A DNA stretch of 64,000 nt from positions 81,294-145,293 of the forward strand of contig WFVD01000004.1 in the NCBI GenBank assembly GCA_015491865.1, read 5' to 3'. A program made the position numbers and the translations under genes. Below are positions 39,512 to 49,890 of this stretch, piece after piece (positions within the stretch are counted from its first letter, which is position 1; every line of letters begins with the position of its first letter). The notes beneath the pieces were generated by a model. It was not told the origin of the DNA. It did no database searches and saw nothing but the letters and a program-made list of their open reading frames with translations. This DNA is from Gammaproteobacteria bacterium (GTDB taxonomy: Bacteria > Pseudomonadota > Gammaproteobacteria > SZUA-140).

Positions 39512-41014
39512 TCAGTTTTGCTTAACATACAGCAGCCCATCATAGTTCCCATCCCGTGCAATGGTATACCCTGCCACCCCATCTCGTGCGATAAAAACAT
39601 GATCTTCGTACCACAGCGGCACAAACGGTAGCCGCTGTAACAGGTGCGACTGTAACTGTTGATATAACACCGCCTGCGCCTTGATGGTAGTAGCGGACTC
39701 TGCCGCTTCAATCAGGCGGTCCGTCTCCTCATCGATAAAGCGCCCACGGTTCGCTCCGGCCGGTGGTACCGCAGTGCTATGAAACACGTAACGAAAGATG
39801 TCCGGCAGTTTAATCCCGACCCACATCAGGCTGTACATCTGAAAACGCCCCGCCTTGATGTCGCCATAAAAGGTTCCCCAGTCATAGCTCTTCAGTTCGA
39901 CCTTGATACCGACCTCTGCAAGCTGTTGCTGAATCACGGTGGCGAGTCGCAGGCGAAACGGATCGCTTGAGGTCTTATAGGTTAATAGTAGTGGGGTATC
40001 TGGCGTGTAGCCCAGCGGCTTCAACAGCGCCCGTGCCGCTTCGGGGTCATAGGGAATCTGCTGTAGTGCCGGCGCACCCGCCCAGTGGTCTGGTGGTAAC
40101 AGTGCATTGGCTGGCTGAGCCGCCCCACCCAGCACATATTGAATGATTGAGTCACGATCGAGTGCCAGCGAGATCGCCTGCCGCACCTTATCAACCCCTG
40201 TCAATTCATCTTCCATATTAAACCCGAGATAAGCGAAATTAGATCCGGCACCATGCATGATGTTAAGGCCAGGCTGCTGCGATAGATAACGGATCAGCTC
40301 CGGAGGTAGATCATTCTGCATCATATCGATCTCACCGCGCATCAGTTTTAAAACCCGCACCGATGGATCCTTGACCTCTATAAACTCCAGTAATAGCTGG
40401 TCACTGCGCCGCTTTAACCTTAGATGGGTATCGTCCGGCCACGCTGCTAACTGGTAGCCACCACTGCCGACTGGTGAGCGGTTAAATGCGTGCCCGGACT
40501 CAATGAGCGACTTTGGCAGAATGCCAATACCGAGCCGGCCGGGGAAAAGCAGGTCGGCTTCTTTAAGGATAAAATCGATCACCGCCTCACCACTGGTTTC
40601 AATACGCTCAATCGAGCGCGCCAGTGAGAGACGGTGTGGCGATGCGTTGCGGCTGTCGAGAATAAATTCATAAGTTGCTGCCACATCGGCACTGGTGAGG
40701 CGCTCACCGTTGCTAAAGCGTGGACGATCAGGCGTGAGTGTGAAACGGTAATGCAACGGGGTGAGTCTCTGCCAGCTTGCCAGTGACGGCACCGGCATTG
40801 AGACGGCATTAAAGTCGACTAAACGCTGATATAGCAGGCGATTGATACGTGATGAGGTGGCATCGGTGGCGAAGCGCGGATCAAGCGTGACCGGCATCTT
40901 TGAGAGGCCGAAGCGCAGTGCGCCGCTGTCGGGCGCAGAACAGCTACTCAATAAAAGCGCCGAGAACAAAAGCAAGATTGATGCAACGACTCGTTTCCCT
41001 GTCGTGCCGCGCAT
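39512..41014 (-). CDS. Peptide ABC transporter substrate-binding lipoprotein
   Basis: Lipobox LLLSSC; SBP_bac_5-type GLSKMPVTLDPRFATDATSSRINRLLYQRLVDF. Confidence 0.92.
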   Translation of the reverse strand: MRGTTGKRVVASILLLFSALLLSSCSAPDSGALRFGLSKMPVTLDPRFATDATSSRINRLLYQRLVDFNAVSMPVPSLASWQRLTPLHYRFTLTPDRPRFSNGERLTSADVAATYEFILDSRNASPHRLSLARSIERIETSGEAVIDFILKEADLLFPGRLGIGILPKSLIESGHAFNRSPVGSGGYQLAAWPDDTHLRLKRRSDQLLLEFIEVKDPSVRVLKLMRGEIDMMQNDLPPELIRYLSQQPGLNIMHGAGSNFAYLGFNMEDELTGVDKVRQAISLALDRDSIIQYVLGGAAQPANALLPPDHWAGAPALQQIPYDPEAARALLKPLGYTPDTPLLLTYKTSSDPFRLRLATVIQQQLAEVGIKVELKSYDWGTFYGDIKAGRFQMYSLMWVGIKLPDIFRYVFHSTAVPPAGANRGRFIDEETDRLIEAAESATTIKAQAVLYQQLQSHLLQRLPFVPLWYEDHVFIARDGVAGYTIARDGNYDGLLYVKQN

Positions 41015-41017
41015 CAG

Positions 41018-41491
41018 CTAGCCATTCCACTCACAGAAAGGGTGCGTCACCAGAGAGACGTTGTAGTAACGAGGATCATCGGAGACCTCTTTCCCAATCC
41101 ACTCTGGCTTCTCAAATGGTTCGTTCTCATGCTGTAACTCAATCTCTGCCACGACCAGCCCGGCATTATCGCCCTCAAACAGATCGATCTCCCAGGTGTG
41201 GTGACCACGCCGAACAAAATAGCGCACTTTCTCGATCAATGGCCCGTCACTAAAACTGGCGAGCATCTCATCGGCATCAGCCAGCGGGATCTCATACTCA
41301 TATTCACTGCGTGAGATTCCAAGCGTGGCGCTCTTAAAATTAAGGAACGCCTTTTCGCCCGAGGTGCGAATGCGGATGGAGACCTTTTCAGAACTGGCAA
41401 GGTAGCCCTGCACGTAGCGGCAGAAGCTATCGACCTCACTGCGCCATGCGTCACTGGTTAAGAGAAATTTTCTTTCAATCTCCTGCGCCAT
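41018..41491 (-). CDS. CYTH-domain protein
   Basis: MAQEIERKFLLTSDAW; YQGYLASSEKVSIRIRTSGEKAFLNFK; EIDLFEGDNAGLVVAEIEL. Confidence 0.93.
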   Translation of the reverse strand: MAQEIERKFLLTSDAWRSEVDSFCRYVQGYLASSEKVSIRIRTSGEKAFLNFKSATLGISRSEYEYEIPLADADEMLASFSDGPLIEKVRYFVRRGHHTWEIDLFEGDNAGLVVAEIELQHENEPFEKPEWIGKEVSDDPRYYNVSLVTHPFCEWNG

Positions 41492-41496
41492 CGTTG

Positions 41497-42888
41497 TCAA
41501 TCTCGCTCAAACAGCGCCATCGCCTCAACATGTGAGGTGTGGGGAAACATATCCATCACACCGACACAGCTCATGCGATAGCCATGTTTATTGACCAGTT
41601 CATTGGCATCTCGCGCCAGTGTCGCCGGATTGCAGGAGACATAGGCGATCAGTTTAGGTGCTAACTTCGCCAGTGGAGCCATCATCTCTAGCGCCCCGGC
41701 ACGCGCAGGATCCAGCAACACCTTATCAAACTGCTGTTGTCCAGGGAGAAAACCGGCCTGGTGTAGCCGCTCAGGCTTGGTTAAATCGGCCGTATAAAAT
41801 TCAGCATTATCGATACCGTTATGTTTTGCATTATGGCGCGCCAGCTCAACCAACGCATCATCGCCTTCAATCCCAACGATCGATGCGACACGTCGCGCCA
41901 TCGGCAGGGTAAAATTGCCGAGACCACAGAAAAGATCCATCACCCGATCTTCGGGCTGTAGATCCAACAGCTCAATCACCTTATCGATCATCTTGCGGTT
42001 GATTTCGCCATTAACCTGCACAAAATTCATCGGCCCAAAACGGTACTCGACGTTATGCGCCGGCAGACGGTAACAGAGCGCTTCCTTACTGTTTTCTTTC
42101 GCCTCCTCCGGCCACAATAAATGCACGGTATCGGGCCCCTTGGGTTGTAGATAAAGCAATATATTATGCTGCTGTGCAAAGGTGCGCAGTTTGTCGATAT
42201 CACTATCGATAAAGGGCTCAAGGTGACGGAAGATCATCGCGGTACCGTCGTCACCCACGGCAATCTCAATCTGCGGGATTCTCATGTAGATCGACAGGTT
42301 ACCAACCAGATCCTTCAATGCGTTAATCTGCCTGCCCACAGAGGGGTGCAGCACTCTGCAGCTCTCGATGTCGGCCAGATAGGGGCTGTTCTTCTCACGA
42401 AATCCGACCAGCACCTTCTCTTTTTTAATCACATATTTAACACCGAGGCGCGCCTTGCGGCGATAGCCCCATAGCGGCCCGCTCATCGGTGGTAACAGGT
42501 GAGCGGCTTCAACACTGCCGATATGTTTGAGGTTGTCGAGCAGCACCTGCTGCTTGGCGTGGATCTGTGTCTCTGCAGCCATATGTTGCAGACTACAACC
42601 GCCGCAAATGCCAAAGTGAGGGCATCCCGGCTCCACCCGCTCAGGCGATGCCTTAATCACATGGGCAACGCCCCCCTCGTCGTAACTCCCTTTACGTTTG
42701 AGATACGAGAAAAGCACCTCTTCACCCGGCAACGCACCATCAATAAAGACCGCTTTGCCATGTAGACGGGCAACCCCTCGTGAATCATGAGTGAGCGACT
42801 CGACTACAGCATAGCTGCTCTGCTGAAGGTCAACCCGCCCTCTGTTTCTGGATGAACGTTTACGCGAACGCTTCTGTTTACGTGTCAT
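41497..42888 (-). CDS. rlmD: 23S rRNA (uracil-5-)-methyltransferase RlmD
   Basis: TRAM domain; CPHFGICGGCSLQHM; MDLFCGLGNFTLPMA; VSCNPATLARDA. Confidence 0.94.
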   Translation of the reverse strand: MTRKQKRSRKRSSRNRGRVDLQQSSYAVVESLTHDSRGVARLHGKAVFIDGALPGEEVLFSYLKRKGSYDEGGVAHVIKASPERVEPGCPHFGICGGCSLQHMAAETQIHAKQQVLLDNLKHIGSVEAAHLLPPMSGPLWGYRRKARLGVKYVIKKEKVLVGFREKNSPYLADIESCRVLHPSVGRQINALKDLVGNLSIYMRIPQIEIAVGDDGTAMIFRHLEPFIDSDIDKLRTFAQQHNILLYLQPKGPDTVHLLWPEEAKENSKEALCYRLPAHNVEYRFGPMNFVQVNGEINRKMIDKVIELLDLQPEDRVMDLFCGLGNFTLPMARRVASIVGIEGDDALVELARHNAKHNGIDNAEFYTADLTKPERLHQAGFLPGQQQFDKVLLDPARAGALEMMAPLAKLAPKLIAYVSCNPATLARDANELVNKHGYRMSCVGVMDMFPHTSHVEAMALFERD

Positions 42889-42902
42889 CTTAACCCCTGT
42901 GA

Positions 42903-43808
42903 TTAAGCTGAATGGGGTGTATCTGAAAAGACAGGCGTCGACAGGTAACGATCCCCCCGGTCGCAGATGATCACCACTATCACTGCGTGACTCACCTCCT
43001 GAGAGAGCTGTAAAGCAGCACTCACCGCGCCACCGGATGAGATCCCGGCAAAGATCCCTTCACGTCGTGCCAGTTCACGCGTGGTCGCTTCAGCCGCTTG
43101 CTGGCTCACATCAATGATACGGTCGACACGCTGTGCATCATAAATCTTCGGCAGATACGCCGCCGGCCAACGGCGAATGCCGGGGATCTGCGCCCCCTCC
43201 ATCGGCTGCACACCGACGATCTGAATCTCAGGGTTCTGCTCTTTCAGAAAACGTGACGTACCCATAATGGTACCGGTTGTTCCCATCGAGCTAACGAAGT
43301 GGGTAATGTTGCCATCAGTATCGCGCCAGATCTCAGGACCAGTACCGCTGTAATGTGCGCAGGGGTTATCCTGGTTTGAAAACTGATCCAGCATCACCCC
43401 TTCACCATTGGCGACCATCTCGCGCGCACGATCAATGGCTGCCTCCATGCTGCCCTCCTGCGGTGTCAATATAATTTCAGCACCGTAAGCCGCCATGCTG
43501 GCGCGGCGCTCAACACTCATATGAGCCGGCATCACCAGGATCAGCCGGTAGCCTTTAATTGCGGAGGCCATCGCCAACGCAATGCCGGTGTTACCACTGG
43601 TCGGTTCGATCAGTGTGTCACCCGGTTTGATCTGACCGCGCATCTCGGCCTGCTGAATCATATTCAATGCAGGCCGATCTTTAACCGATCCAGCAGGGTT
43701 ATTCCCCTCCAGCTTGGCCAGGATCACATTATCAGCGTCACCCGGCAGGCGCTGCAATCTCACCAGTGGAGTGTTGCCAATAAAGTTTTCAATGGTGGGG
43801 TACGACAT
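42903..43808 (-). CDS. cysM: Cysteine synthase CysM
   Basis: IGNTPLVRLQRLPG; GNNPAGSVKDRPALNMI; EPTSGNTGIALAM; GISSGGAVSAAL. Confidence 0.93.
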   Translation of the reverse strand: MSYPTIENFIGNTPLVRLQRLPGDADNVILAKLEGNNPAGSVKDRPALNMIQQAEMRGQIKPGDTLIEPTSGNTGIALAMASAIKGYRLILVMPAHMSVERRASMAAYGAEIILTPQEGSMEAAIDRAREMVANGEGVMLDQFSNQDNPCAHYSGTGPEIWRDTDGNITHFVSSMGTTGTIMGTSRFLKEQNPEIQIVGVQPMEGAQIPGIRRWPAAYLPKIYDAQRVDRIIDVSQQAAEATTRELARREGIFAGISSGGAVSAALQLSQEVSHAVIVVIICDRGDRYLSTPVFSDTPHSA

Positions 43809-43855
43809 CGTTTAGATCCAGGGCATAAATAAGTTAGTGGGCTGATTTTACCTGA

Positions 43856-45760
43856 CTAAGCGCGATTAAACTCAACTACATTGCTCTCGCCTGACGATGA
43901 GATCGCCTGCTGTTCGCGCAGTTCGGGAACCAGGTGATGTAAAATAGTCTGCACCTGCTCTTCATCAAAGGCGTCACACGCCTGTTGTAACATAGCCATA
44001 TTTTTCTCAACGACATCCCATTCAGACTTCGTTGAACGAGCCAGCAATATTTTACTATGCCCTGTCTTTATCAGATCTTCCTGCTGATAAAATAGCTCTT
44101 CATAAAGTTTCTCACCGGGGCGCAGACCTGTGTATTTGATCTCGATATCTTCATCCGGCATCTTTCCAGATAATCGAATCATCTGCTCCGCCAGATAACT
44201 AATCTTGAGCGGCTCTCCCATATCGAGTACAAAAATCTCACCACCACTCCCCATTGTCGCGGCCTGCAAAATAAGCTGGCTAGCTTCAGGAATGGTCATA
44301 AAAAAACGGGTAATATCAGGGTGTGTAACAGTTACCGGGCCACCACTGGCAATCTGTGTTTTAAACAGCGGCACCACGCTGCCTGCTGAACCCAGTACAT
44401 TACCGAAACGCACTGTTATATATTGTGTCTCTACCTGCGTATTGAGTGTCTGACAATAGATCTCTGAGGCACGTTTACTTGCGCCCATTACGTTTGCAGG
44501 GTTAACCGCCTTATCGGTTGAGATCATCACAAATGTCTGGCAACGATATTTTGCAGCCGTCTGGGCCATCAGGCGTGTGCCGAGCACATTGTTCCGGATA
44601 GCCTCTCGCACCTGATGCTCAAGCATCGGCACATGTTTATAGGCAGCGGCGTGAAAAATAATCTCTGGCTGATATTTCCTCATGACATGCACAACCGCTG
44701 CCGCATCACAAACATCGCCGAGCAGAGAATGAAACAGCAGCCCTGGATACTCTTTTTTAAGCTCGTTCCCGATGGTATAGAGATTAAACTCTGATTTCTC
44801 AAACAGGATTAACCTGGCCGGACCCAGTTTCGCTACCTGTCGACAGAGTTCAGAACCAATAGAGCCACCGCCGCCACTAATTAAGACCGTTTTACCAGCG
44901 ATACCCTGATTGATTCCTTCCCAGTCAAGCTGCACAGGATCGCGCCCCAGGAGATCATCAATCGCCACTTCTCGTAGTTCAGTCAACGTTGAGCGCCCCG
45001 AAACGAGATCCTGAATACGGGGCAGCGTTCTGAATGGAACCCCCGCCCGTTCACACAGTTCAACCAGACGCCGCATCTGCTGGCTGTTAGCTGAAGGGAT
45101 CGCAATCATAATGACATCAACCGGGTATTTGGCGATCACCTCCTCAACCGCTGCTACCGTTGCCAACACGGGGATGCCTCTCACCCTGGCCCCTTTCAGG
45201 TTCGGGCTATCATCCAGAAAACCAACGACCTGATACACCCCTTCACGTAACAGGTCTCGTACTAACATTTCTCCCGAACGCCCAGCACCGATAATCAGCA
45301 CATGCTTTTTCCCAACAACATTTTTCAGGTTCAGGCCATGCTCTTTCCACATACGGTAGACAATGCGCGGTATAGCCAGCAGAAATATCAGGTAGACAGG
45401 GTAAAAGAGCAACACTGTACGCGGGATGCCTTCCAGGCGATTAAACATAAACAGTGCCAGTGAGATAGCTAAAATACCGATCGCTGCTGCGCGAGCAATG
45501 TTCCACATATCGGGCAAGCTGGCAAAACGCCACAGACCTCTGTACAGACCCATCAGCGCAAAAACAATCCCCTGGGCTGCGACCACAACAAACAGCGTCT
45601 GCCACACCAGCGCCCACGCCGACTCGACCATAGTAAAGTTATAACGGGTAAGAAATGCCAGGCCCCACGCGACCATTACCATCAACAGGTCGTGGCTAAT
45701 CACTGCTAATCGTCTGCTCTGGTGTTTTATCAACAGCTCACTGCCCATATTTAAAAACAC
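43856..45760 (-). CDS. Membrane-bound nucleotide-sugar 4,6-dehydratase (WbpM/PglF/CapD-like)
   Basis: N-terminal TMs, CoA-like domain, SDR ISGGGGSIGSELCRQV, ISTDKAVNPANVMGASKRASE. Confidence 0.9.
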   Translation of the reverse strand: MFLNMGSELLIKHQSRRLAVISHDLLMVMVAWGLAFLTRYNFTMVESAWALVWQTLFVVVAAQGIVFALMGLYRGLWRFASLPDMWNIARAAAIGILAISLALFMFNRLEGIPRTVLLFYPVYLIFLLAIPRIVYRMWKEHGLNLKNVVGKKHVLIIGAGRSGEMLVRDLLREGVYQVVGFLDDSPNLKGARVRGIPVLATVAAVEEVIAKYPVDVIMIAIPSANSQQMRRLVELCERAGVPFRTLPRIQDLVSGRSTLTELREVAIDDLLGRDPVQLDWEGINQGIAGKTVLISGGGGSIGSELCRQVAKLGPARLILFEKSEFNLYTIGNELKKEYPGLLFHSLLGDVCDAAAVVHVMRKYQPEIIFHAAAYKHVPMLEHQVREAIRNNVLGTRLMAQTAAKYRCQTFVMISTDKAVNPANVMGASKRASEIYCQTLNTQVETQYITVRFGNVLGSAGSVVPLFKTQIASGGPVTVTHPDITRFFMTIPEASQLILQAATMGSGGEIFVLDMGEPLKISYLAEQMIRLSGKMPDEDIEIKYTGLRPGEKLYEELFYQQEDLIKTGHSKILLARSTKSEWDVVEKNMAMLQQACDAFDEEQVQTILHHLVPELREQQAISSSGESNVVEFNRA

Positions 45761-45765
45761 TCATG

Positions 45766-46785
45766 TTAATTCTGGTGTTCATGACGATGAGCCAGTTCTC
45801 CGGTTTTGATAATAATCAGGGTGTAAACAGCAATCCAGCCAGTCACAATGGCCAATTGGGAAAAAACTGTAGCCTGCATCGCCCACCACGCCGAGGCGGC
45901 ACATAACGCCATCAACAGATAGGCATACAGTACCGTTTTACGGTGCCCCCAGCCAGCCTCGACCAGCCGTTGATAACTGTGGCTCTTATGCGCTTCCCAT
46001 ATCCGCTCTCCCGCGAACAGGCGTCGAATCAGCGTCACCGAAGCGTCCACAATAAAAGGGGAGAATATCAGCAGTGCAACCCAGAATGGAAAGATGCTAT
46101 CAACAGTTGCCCACAATGTGAAAGCGGCCACCAGAAAACCCAGTGTTGACGAGCCCGCGTCCCCCATAAATATCCGGGCGGGCGGAAAGTTGAACAGTAG
46201 AAACCCCAGCACAGCACCCACCACAATAAGATTAGCAATGATAAAGGATTGGTGCTGCGCCAACCAGCCGAGCAGTGCAAAACAGGAAAAACCTGCTATC
46301 GCCATGCCAGCGGCAAAGCCATCCATCCCGTCCATAAAGTTATAGAGGTTGATCATCCAGACAATGAACAGCGAAGAGAGCAGCAGCGCAATGGCGTCGT
46401 GCCATGGCCATGATACCCCGGGAAGTTCTAGTGTTGCCGGCTGAAAACCGTTCATCAGCAGTATCACCGCCACAATAAGATGAACACCAAACCGAATCGC
46501 GGCGCTCACGGAGTAACAGTCATCGAGAAATGAGATCGCCATTACCGCTAATGCGCACAACAGTAAGATCGGGCTAATGATCAGATCCAGCAGCAATACT
46601 GCGGCCACTGAAACGACAAAAAAGGTGATCATAATCGCCAATCCACCTGTTCTAGGGGTCGGTACGGAGTGCAGCGAGCGCTCATTGGGGTGATCCATTA
46701 CTCGCAGCCAGGAAGAGGGGTTTAGAAATTGACGAGTCAGCGACATGGACAGCAGGAATGAAACAATAAATAACGCACTAATCAT
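45766..46785 (-). CDS. MraY/WecA-like polyprenyl-phosphate sugar-1-phosphate transferase
   Basis: HSVPTPRTGGLAI; INLYNFMDGMDG; FPPARIFMGDAGS; H-rich SHSYQRLV loop. Start moved to MISALFI. Confidence 0.9.
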   Translation of the reverse strand: MISALFIVSFLLSMSLTRQFLNPSSWLRVMDHPNERSLHSVPTPRTGGLAIMITFFVVSVAAVLLLDLIISPILLLCALAVMAISFLDDCYSVSAAIRFGVHLIVAVILLMNGFQPATLELPGVSWPWHDAIALLLSSLFIVWMINLYNFMDGMDGFAAGMAIAGFSCFALLGWLAQHQSFIIANLIVVGAVLGFLLFNFPPARIFMGDAGSSTLGFLVAAFTLWATVDSIFPFWVALLIFSPFIVDASVTLIRRLFAGERIWEAHKSHSYQRLVEAGWGHRKTVLYAYLLMALCAASAWWAMQATVFSQLAIVTGWIAVYTLIIIKTGELAHRHEHQN

Positions 46786-46863
46786 TAGCGAATTATACTC
46801 ATCTCCCCCGCCCATTTCACACATTTCCTTCTATGGTCAGAAGTGTGGTAACAGAGGCGCCCA

Positions 46864-47829
46864 CTAACCTCGCTTCTCGTACCAGTCGACAACGCGTGCT
46901 ATCCCTTGCGCCACGGTCTGTGGCGGCTGCCACCCGAGCACGCGAGCGGCTTTACCAGAGTCGACCTGCAATGATCCCAGCAGCCGGTCAGCAAGGACTT
47001 TTTTTCCAGCAATAGAGGCACCCGCAATTAACCACTGCGGCGGCAAGGGGAGCAGACGCGGAGATCTTCCCATCGCCTTGGCAATACATTTGATCAGCTC
47101 AGCGGTTGAAAGATCCTCGCCATCGGAGACCAGAAAGGTCTCATTGGCCGCCATCGGATTGGCAACACACTCCCTGATCATATCCACCAGGTTGCCGAGC
47201 GCCACCAGACTTCGCCTGTTGTTAACCAGTGCAAATGGAAGTGGAACCCCCTTTGAGACAGACTTGAGCAGCGTCAGGAAATTACCCTTAACACCCGGCC
47301 CATAGACGAGTGGTGGGCGAATAATCACCACCTCCATTCCTGTTTCCGATGCGGTCTGTCGCAAGAGATTTTCTGCCTCCCACTTTGAAACCCCATAAGG
47401 ATCGAGGGGCGCGCTGTTCACCTGCTCAGTAAAAGGCTCACCATCGGTTAGCTCACCATTGACCTTAATGGTGCTAAGGTAGATCAATCTTTTCACCCCG
47501 GCAGCGGCGGCATCACGTGCAAGCTTTCCACTACCGTCACAGTTAACACGCCGAAATTCGGCCAGTGGACTGGAGGCTGTCTCTTTCATCACATGCACAC
47601 GTGCCGCGAGGTGAACAACACAATCGATATTTTTTAGCGCCTCATCCCATCGAGTATTACCATCGATATCACCAACAGGAATAGATGAAAACCTGTCGTC
47701 CTGCATACTCGCTTCATTCCTGATGGCAGCTGTAACAGTCATTCCATGAGCGAACAGCAGCTCACACAAAGCCTTGCCAACAAAACCATTGGCACCGGTC
47801 ACTAAAACATTGTGCGCGACTGTTTTCAT
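46864..47829 (-). CDS. NAD-dependent nucleotide-sugar epimerase/reductase (SDR)
   Basis: VLVTGANGFVGKALCELL; LSTIKVNGE; YGVSKWEAE. Confidence 0.85.
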   Translation of the reverse strand: MKTVAHNVLVTGANGFVGKALCELLFAHGMTVTAAIRNEASMQDDRFSSIPVGDIDGNTRWDEALKNIDCVVHLAARVHVMKETASSPLAEFRRVNCDGSGKLARDAAAAGVKRLIYLSTIKVNGELTDGEPFTEQVNSAPLDPYGVSKWEAENLLRQTASETGMEVVIIRPPLVYGPGVKGNFLTLLKSVSKGVPLPFALVNNRRSLVALGNLVDMIRECVANPMAANETFLVSDGEDLSTAELIKCIAKAMGRSPRLLPLPPQWLIAGASIAGKKVLADRLLGSLQVDSGKAARVLGWQPPQTVAQGIARVVDWYEKRG

Positions 47830-47879
47830 CTGTGGCTGTTATGTACGGAAATTTAAAAATAGAGGGAAGGAGATCACCA

Positions 47880-48947
47880 TCACCTCAATAATGCCCTGTC
47901 ATCAATAATGCCAGACTCACCCACCATGAGATCATTCCGTTCTAATAGGTCGATCGTCTGCTGCAGATCCAGCACCATCGTTTCTGAGCTATATTCGTTT
48001 TTTAACACGTGGCGATCTTCACCATCATCTTTTATCAGCTCCGGTAACATCGGCAATATCGCGTAATAATCACCACGCATGGCAGTGTGATATCGTTCCT
48101 CCTCAGACACCATGATCTCATGCAGTTTCTCTCCTGGGCGTATCCCCGTGACATCAATCTTGATGTCACGCTCGCCAATAAGTGCTTTGGCAATATTCAT
48201 TACCGTGGCAGATGGCGCGTTTGGTACATAGGTTTCACCTGGGTTTGCCCCCTCCAGCGCGGCAAAAACCGTATCCACCGCCTGATCAAGACTCAATAAG
48301 AAACGGGTCATCTCGGGTATGGTAACGGTTACCGGGCCACCACCCCTGATCTGTTTATGAAAAAGAGGAATCACAGACCCCCGGGATGCCAGAACATTTC
48401 CGTATCTAACACAGATAAAACGTGTCTGCGGACTCAGGACATTGGCTGAAGTAAAAATTCGCTCCTGAATTGCCTTGCTCATTCCCATTACATTTACCGG
48501 TTTGCAAGCCTTGTCTGTACTTATGCCAACCACCGTCTCTACTGCATAACTGTGCTCCCGAATCGCCCTCGTCAGGTTCATTGCACCCACACAGTTGGTC
48601 ATCATCGCCTGCCCAGGGAAATATTCGCATGCAGGTACCTGCTTGAGTGCAGCTGCATTAATAACCACATCCGCATCTTTGACTACCGAACAGACATCTC
48701 CATAGTCCCTGATATCACCAATACGAAACTCCAGAAGATCGATAGCGTTTTGATAAGTTTGCTCACTCAACGGAAACATTCTGTTCATATATGCCTGGCG
48801 CATATCGTGCTGTTTCTCTTCCCCTCTGGAAAAGAGTATCACCTTTTCTGGCGTTCCCTTTTCTCCGGACAAAAGGCGATGCGTCAGCACATGACCAAGC
48901 GAGCCGGTGCCCCCGGTAACGACTACAACCTTATCTTCCAGTATCAC
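47880..48947 (-). CDS. Nucleotide-sugar 4,6-dehydratase/epimerase (CapE/WbjB/PseB-like)
   Basis: VVVTGGTGSLGHVLTHRLL; AAALKQVPACEYFP; GISTDKACKPVNVMGMSKA; RYGNVLASRGSVIPLF. Confidence 0.82.
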   Translation of the reverse strand: MILEDKVVVVTGGTGSLGHVLTHRLLSGEKGTPEKVILFSRGEEKQHDMRQAYMNRMFPLSEQTYQNAIDLLEFRIGDIRDYGDVCSVVKDADVVINAAALKQVPACEYFPGQAMMTNCVGAMNLTRAIREHSYAVETVVGISTDKACKPVNVMGMSKAIQERIFTSANVLSPQTRFICVRYGNVLASRGSVIPLFHKQIRGGGPVTVTIPEMTRFLLSLDQAVDTVFAALEGANPGETYVPNAPSATVMNIAKALIGERDIKIDVTGIRPGEKLHEIMVSEEERYHTAMRGDYYAILPMLPELIKDDGEDRHVLKNEYSSETMVLDLQQTIDLLERNDLMVGESGIIDDRALLR

Positions 48948-49813
48948 GCTCTACTCCGCTTTTTAATCTCAGATGCAAGTTCGTCAAGCATCTCGTCCCA
49001 CTCAGGAATGGTATAGCCTGTCTCGTTGATAAAAGCATCGCCAATCAGGCTGCGGTCGCACACAAAGTCAGTTTCCGGCCGCAATGTAATATCAGTCCGC
49101 CCCAGTTTTTCCGTTAATTTCAACAACAGATCATATTTATTGATCGGTTTTGACGCAACATGCCACAAACCGTGCAACTCATGACAGTTACACAGGATAA
49201 ATTCAATAATTCTCGCCATCTCCTGAGTCGTAACACCACTATAAATCGCCTTTTTAAACCCCTTTATCTCACCCCTCTGCGCCAGGTACCACTCAATAAG
49301 GCTTTTTTTCCTGGCAAGCTCAAGACCAATAATGGATGTTCTTAGTGTCACGCAATGTGAACCCGTTACCTCACCAAGAAGCTTGCTGCGCCCATACAGA
49401 TCGTTCGCATCAGGAAAATCAGACTCAACATAACCTCCTTTCATTCCTGAAAACACACAGTCTGTACTGATGTGTACCAGCCGTGCACCGACCGATTCAC
49501 ATAGCTGGCTCAATTGATGAGGAAACAGAGCATTGATCTCGATACTGGGGATGCGCGCTTTAGAAGCGCTACGCTGCTTGACGATACCAATGGCATTGAT
49601 GACCACTTCTGGCTGGAAGCTCAATAGTACATCCGATAATTTTCCAAGGGAGCGCACATTCACTTCATAATAGGCATTTTCTTCGCTAAAAATTTTGCAA
49701 GCAGAATAGTGGTGGGGTTTCTCTCGCAATGTGATTCGCACATCATGATGAGCAGAAAAATGGTTAAGAAGCTGATGGCCAAGCATTCCTCCGCCAAGAA
49801 CAAGTATTTTCAC
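48944..49813 (-). CDS. RmlD-like dTDP-4-dehydrorhamnose reductase-family SDR
   Basis: MKILVLGGGMLGHQL; STDCVFSGMKGGYVESDFPDANDLYGRSKLLGE; 4-bp overlap with preceding gene. Confidence 0.8.
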   Translation of the reverse strand: MKILVLGGGMLGHQLLNHFSAHHDVRITLREKPHHYSACKIFSEENAYYEVNVRSLGKLSDVLLSFQPEVVINAIGIVKQRSASKARIPSIEINALFPHQLSQLCESVGARLVHISTDCVFSGMKGGYVESDFPDANDLYGRSKLLGEVTGSHCVTLRTSIIGLELARKKSLIEWYLAQRGEIKGFKKAIYSGVTTQEMARIIEFILCNCHELHGLWHVASKPINKYDLLLKLTEKLGRTDITLRPETDFVCDRSLIGDAFINETGYTIPEWDEMLDELASEIKKRSRA

Positions 49814-49890
49814 TCTATTCCTCCGTGTTTTCCCGCTTGTCTGTGCTGTATGGTTTATAACCTGATACCCATCGAATACACACAGTGTGT

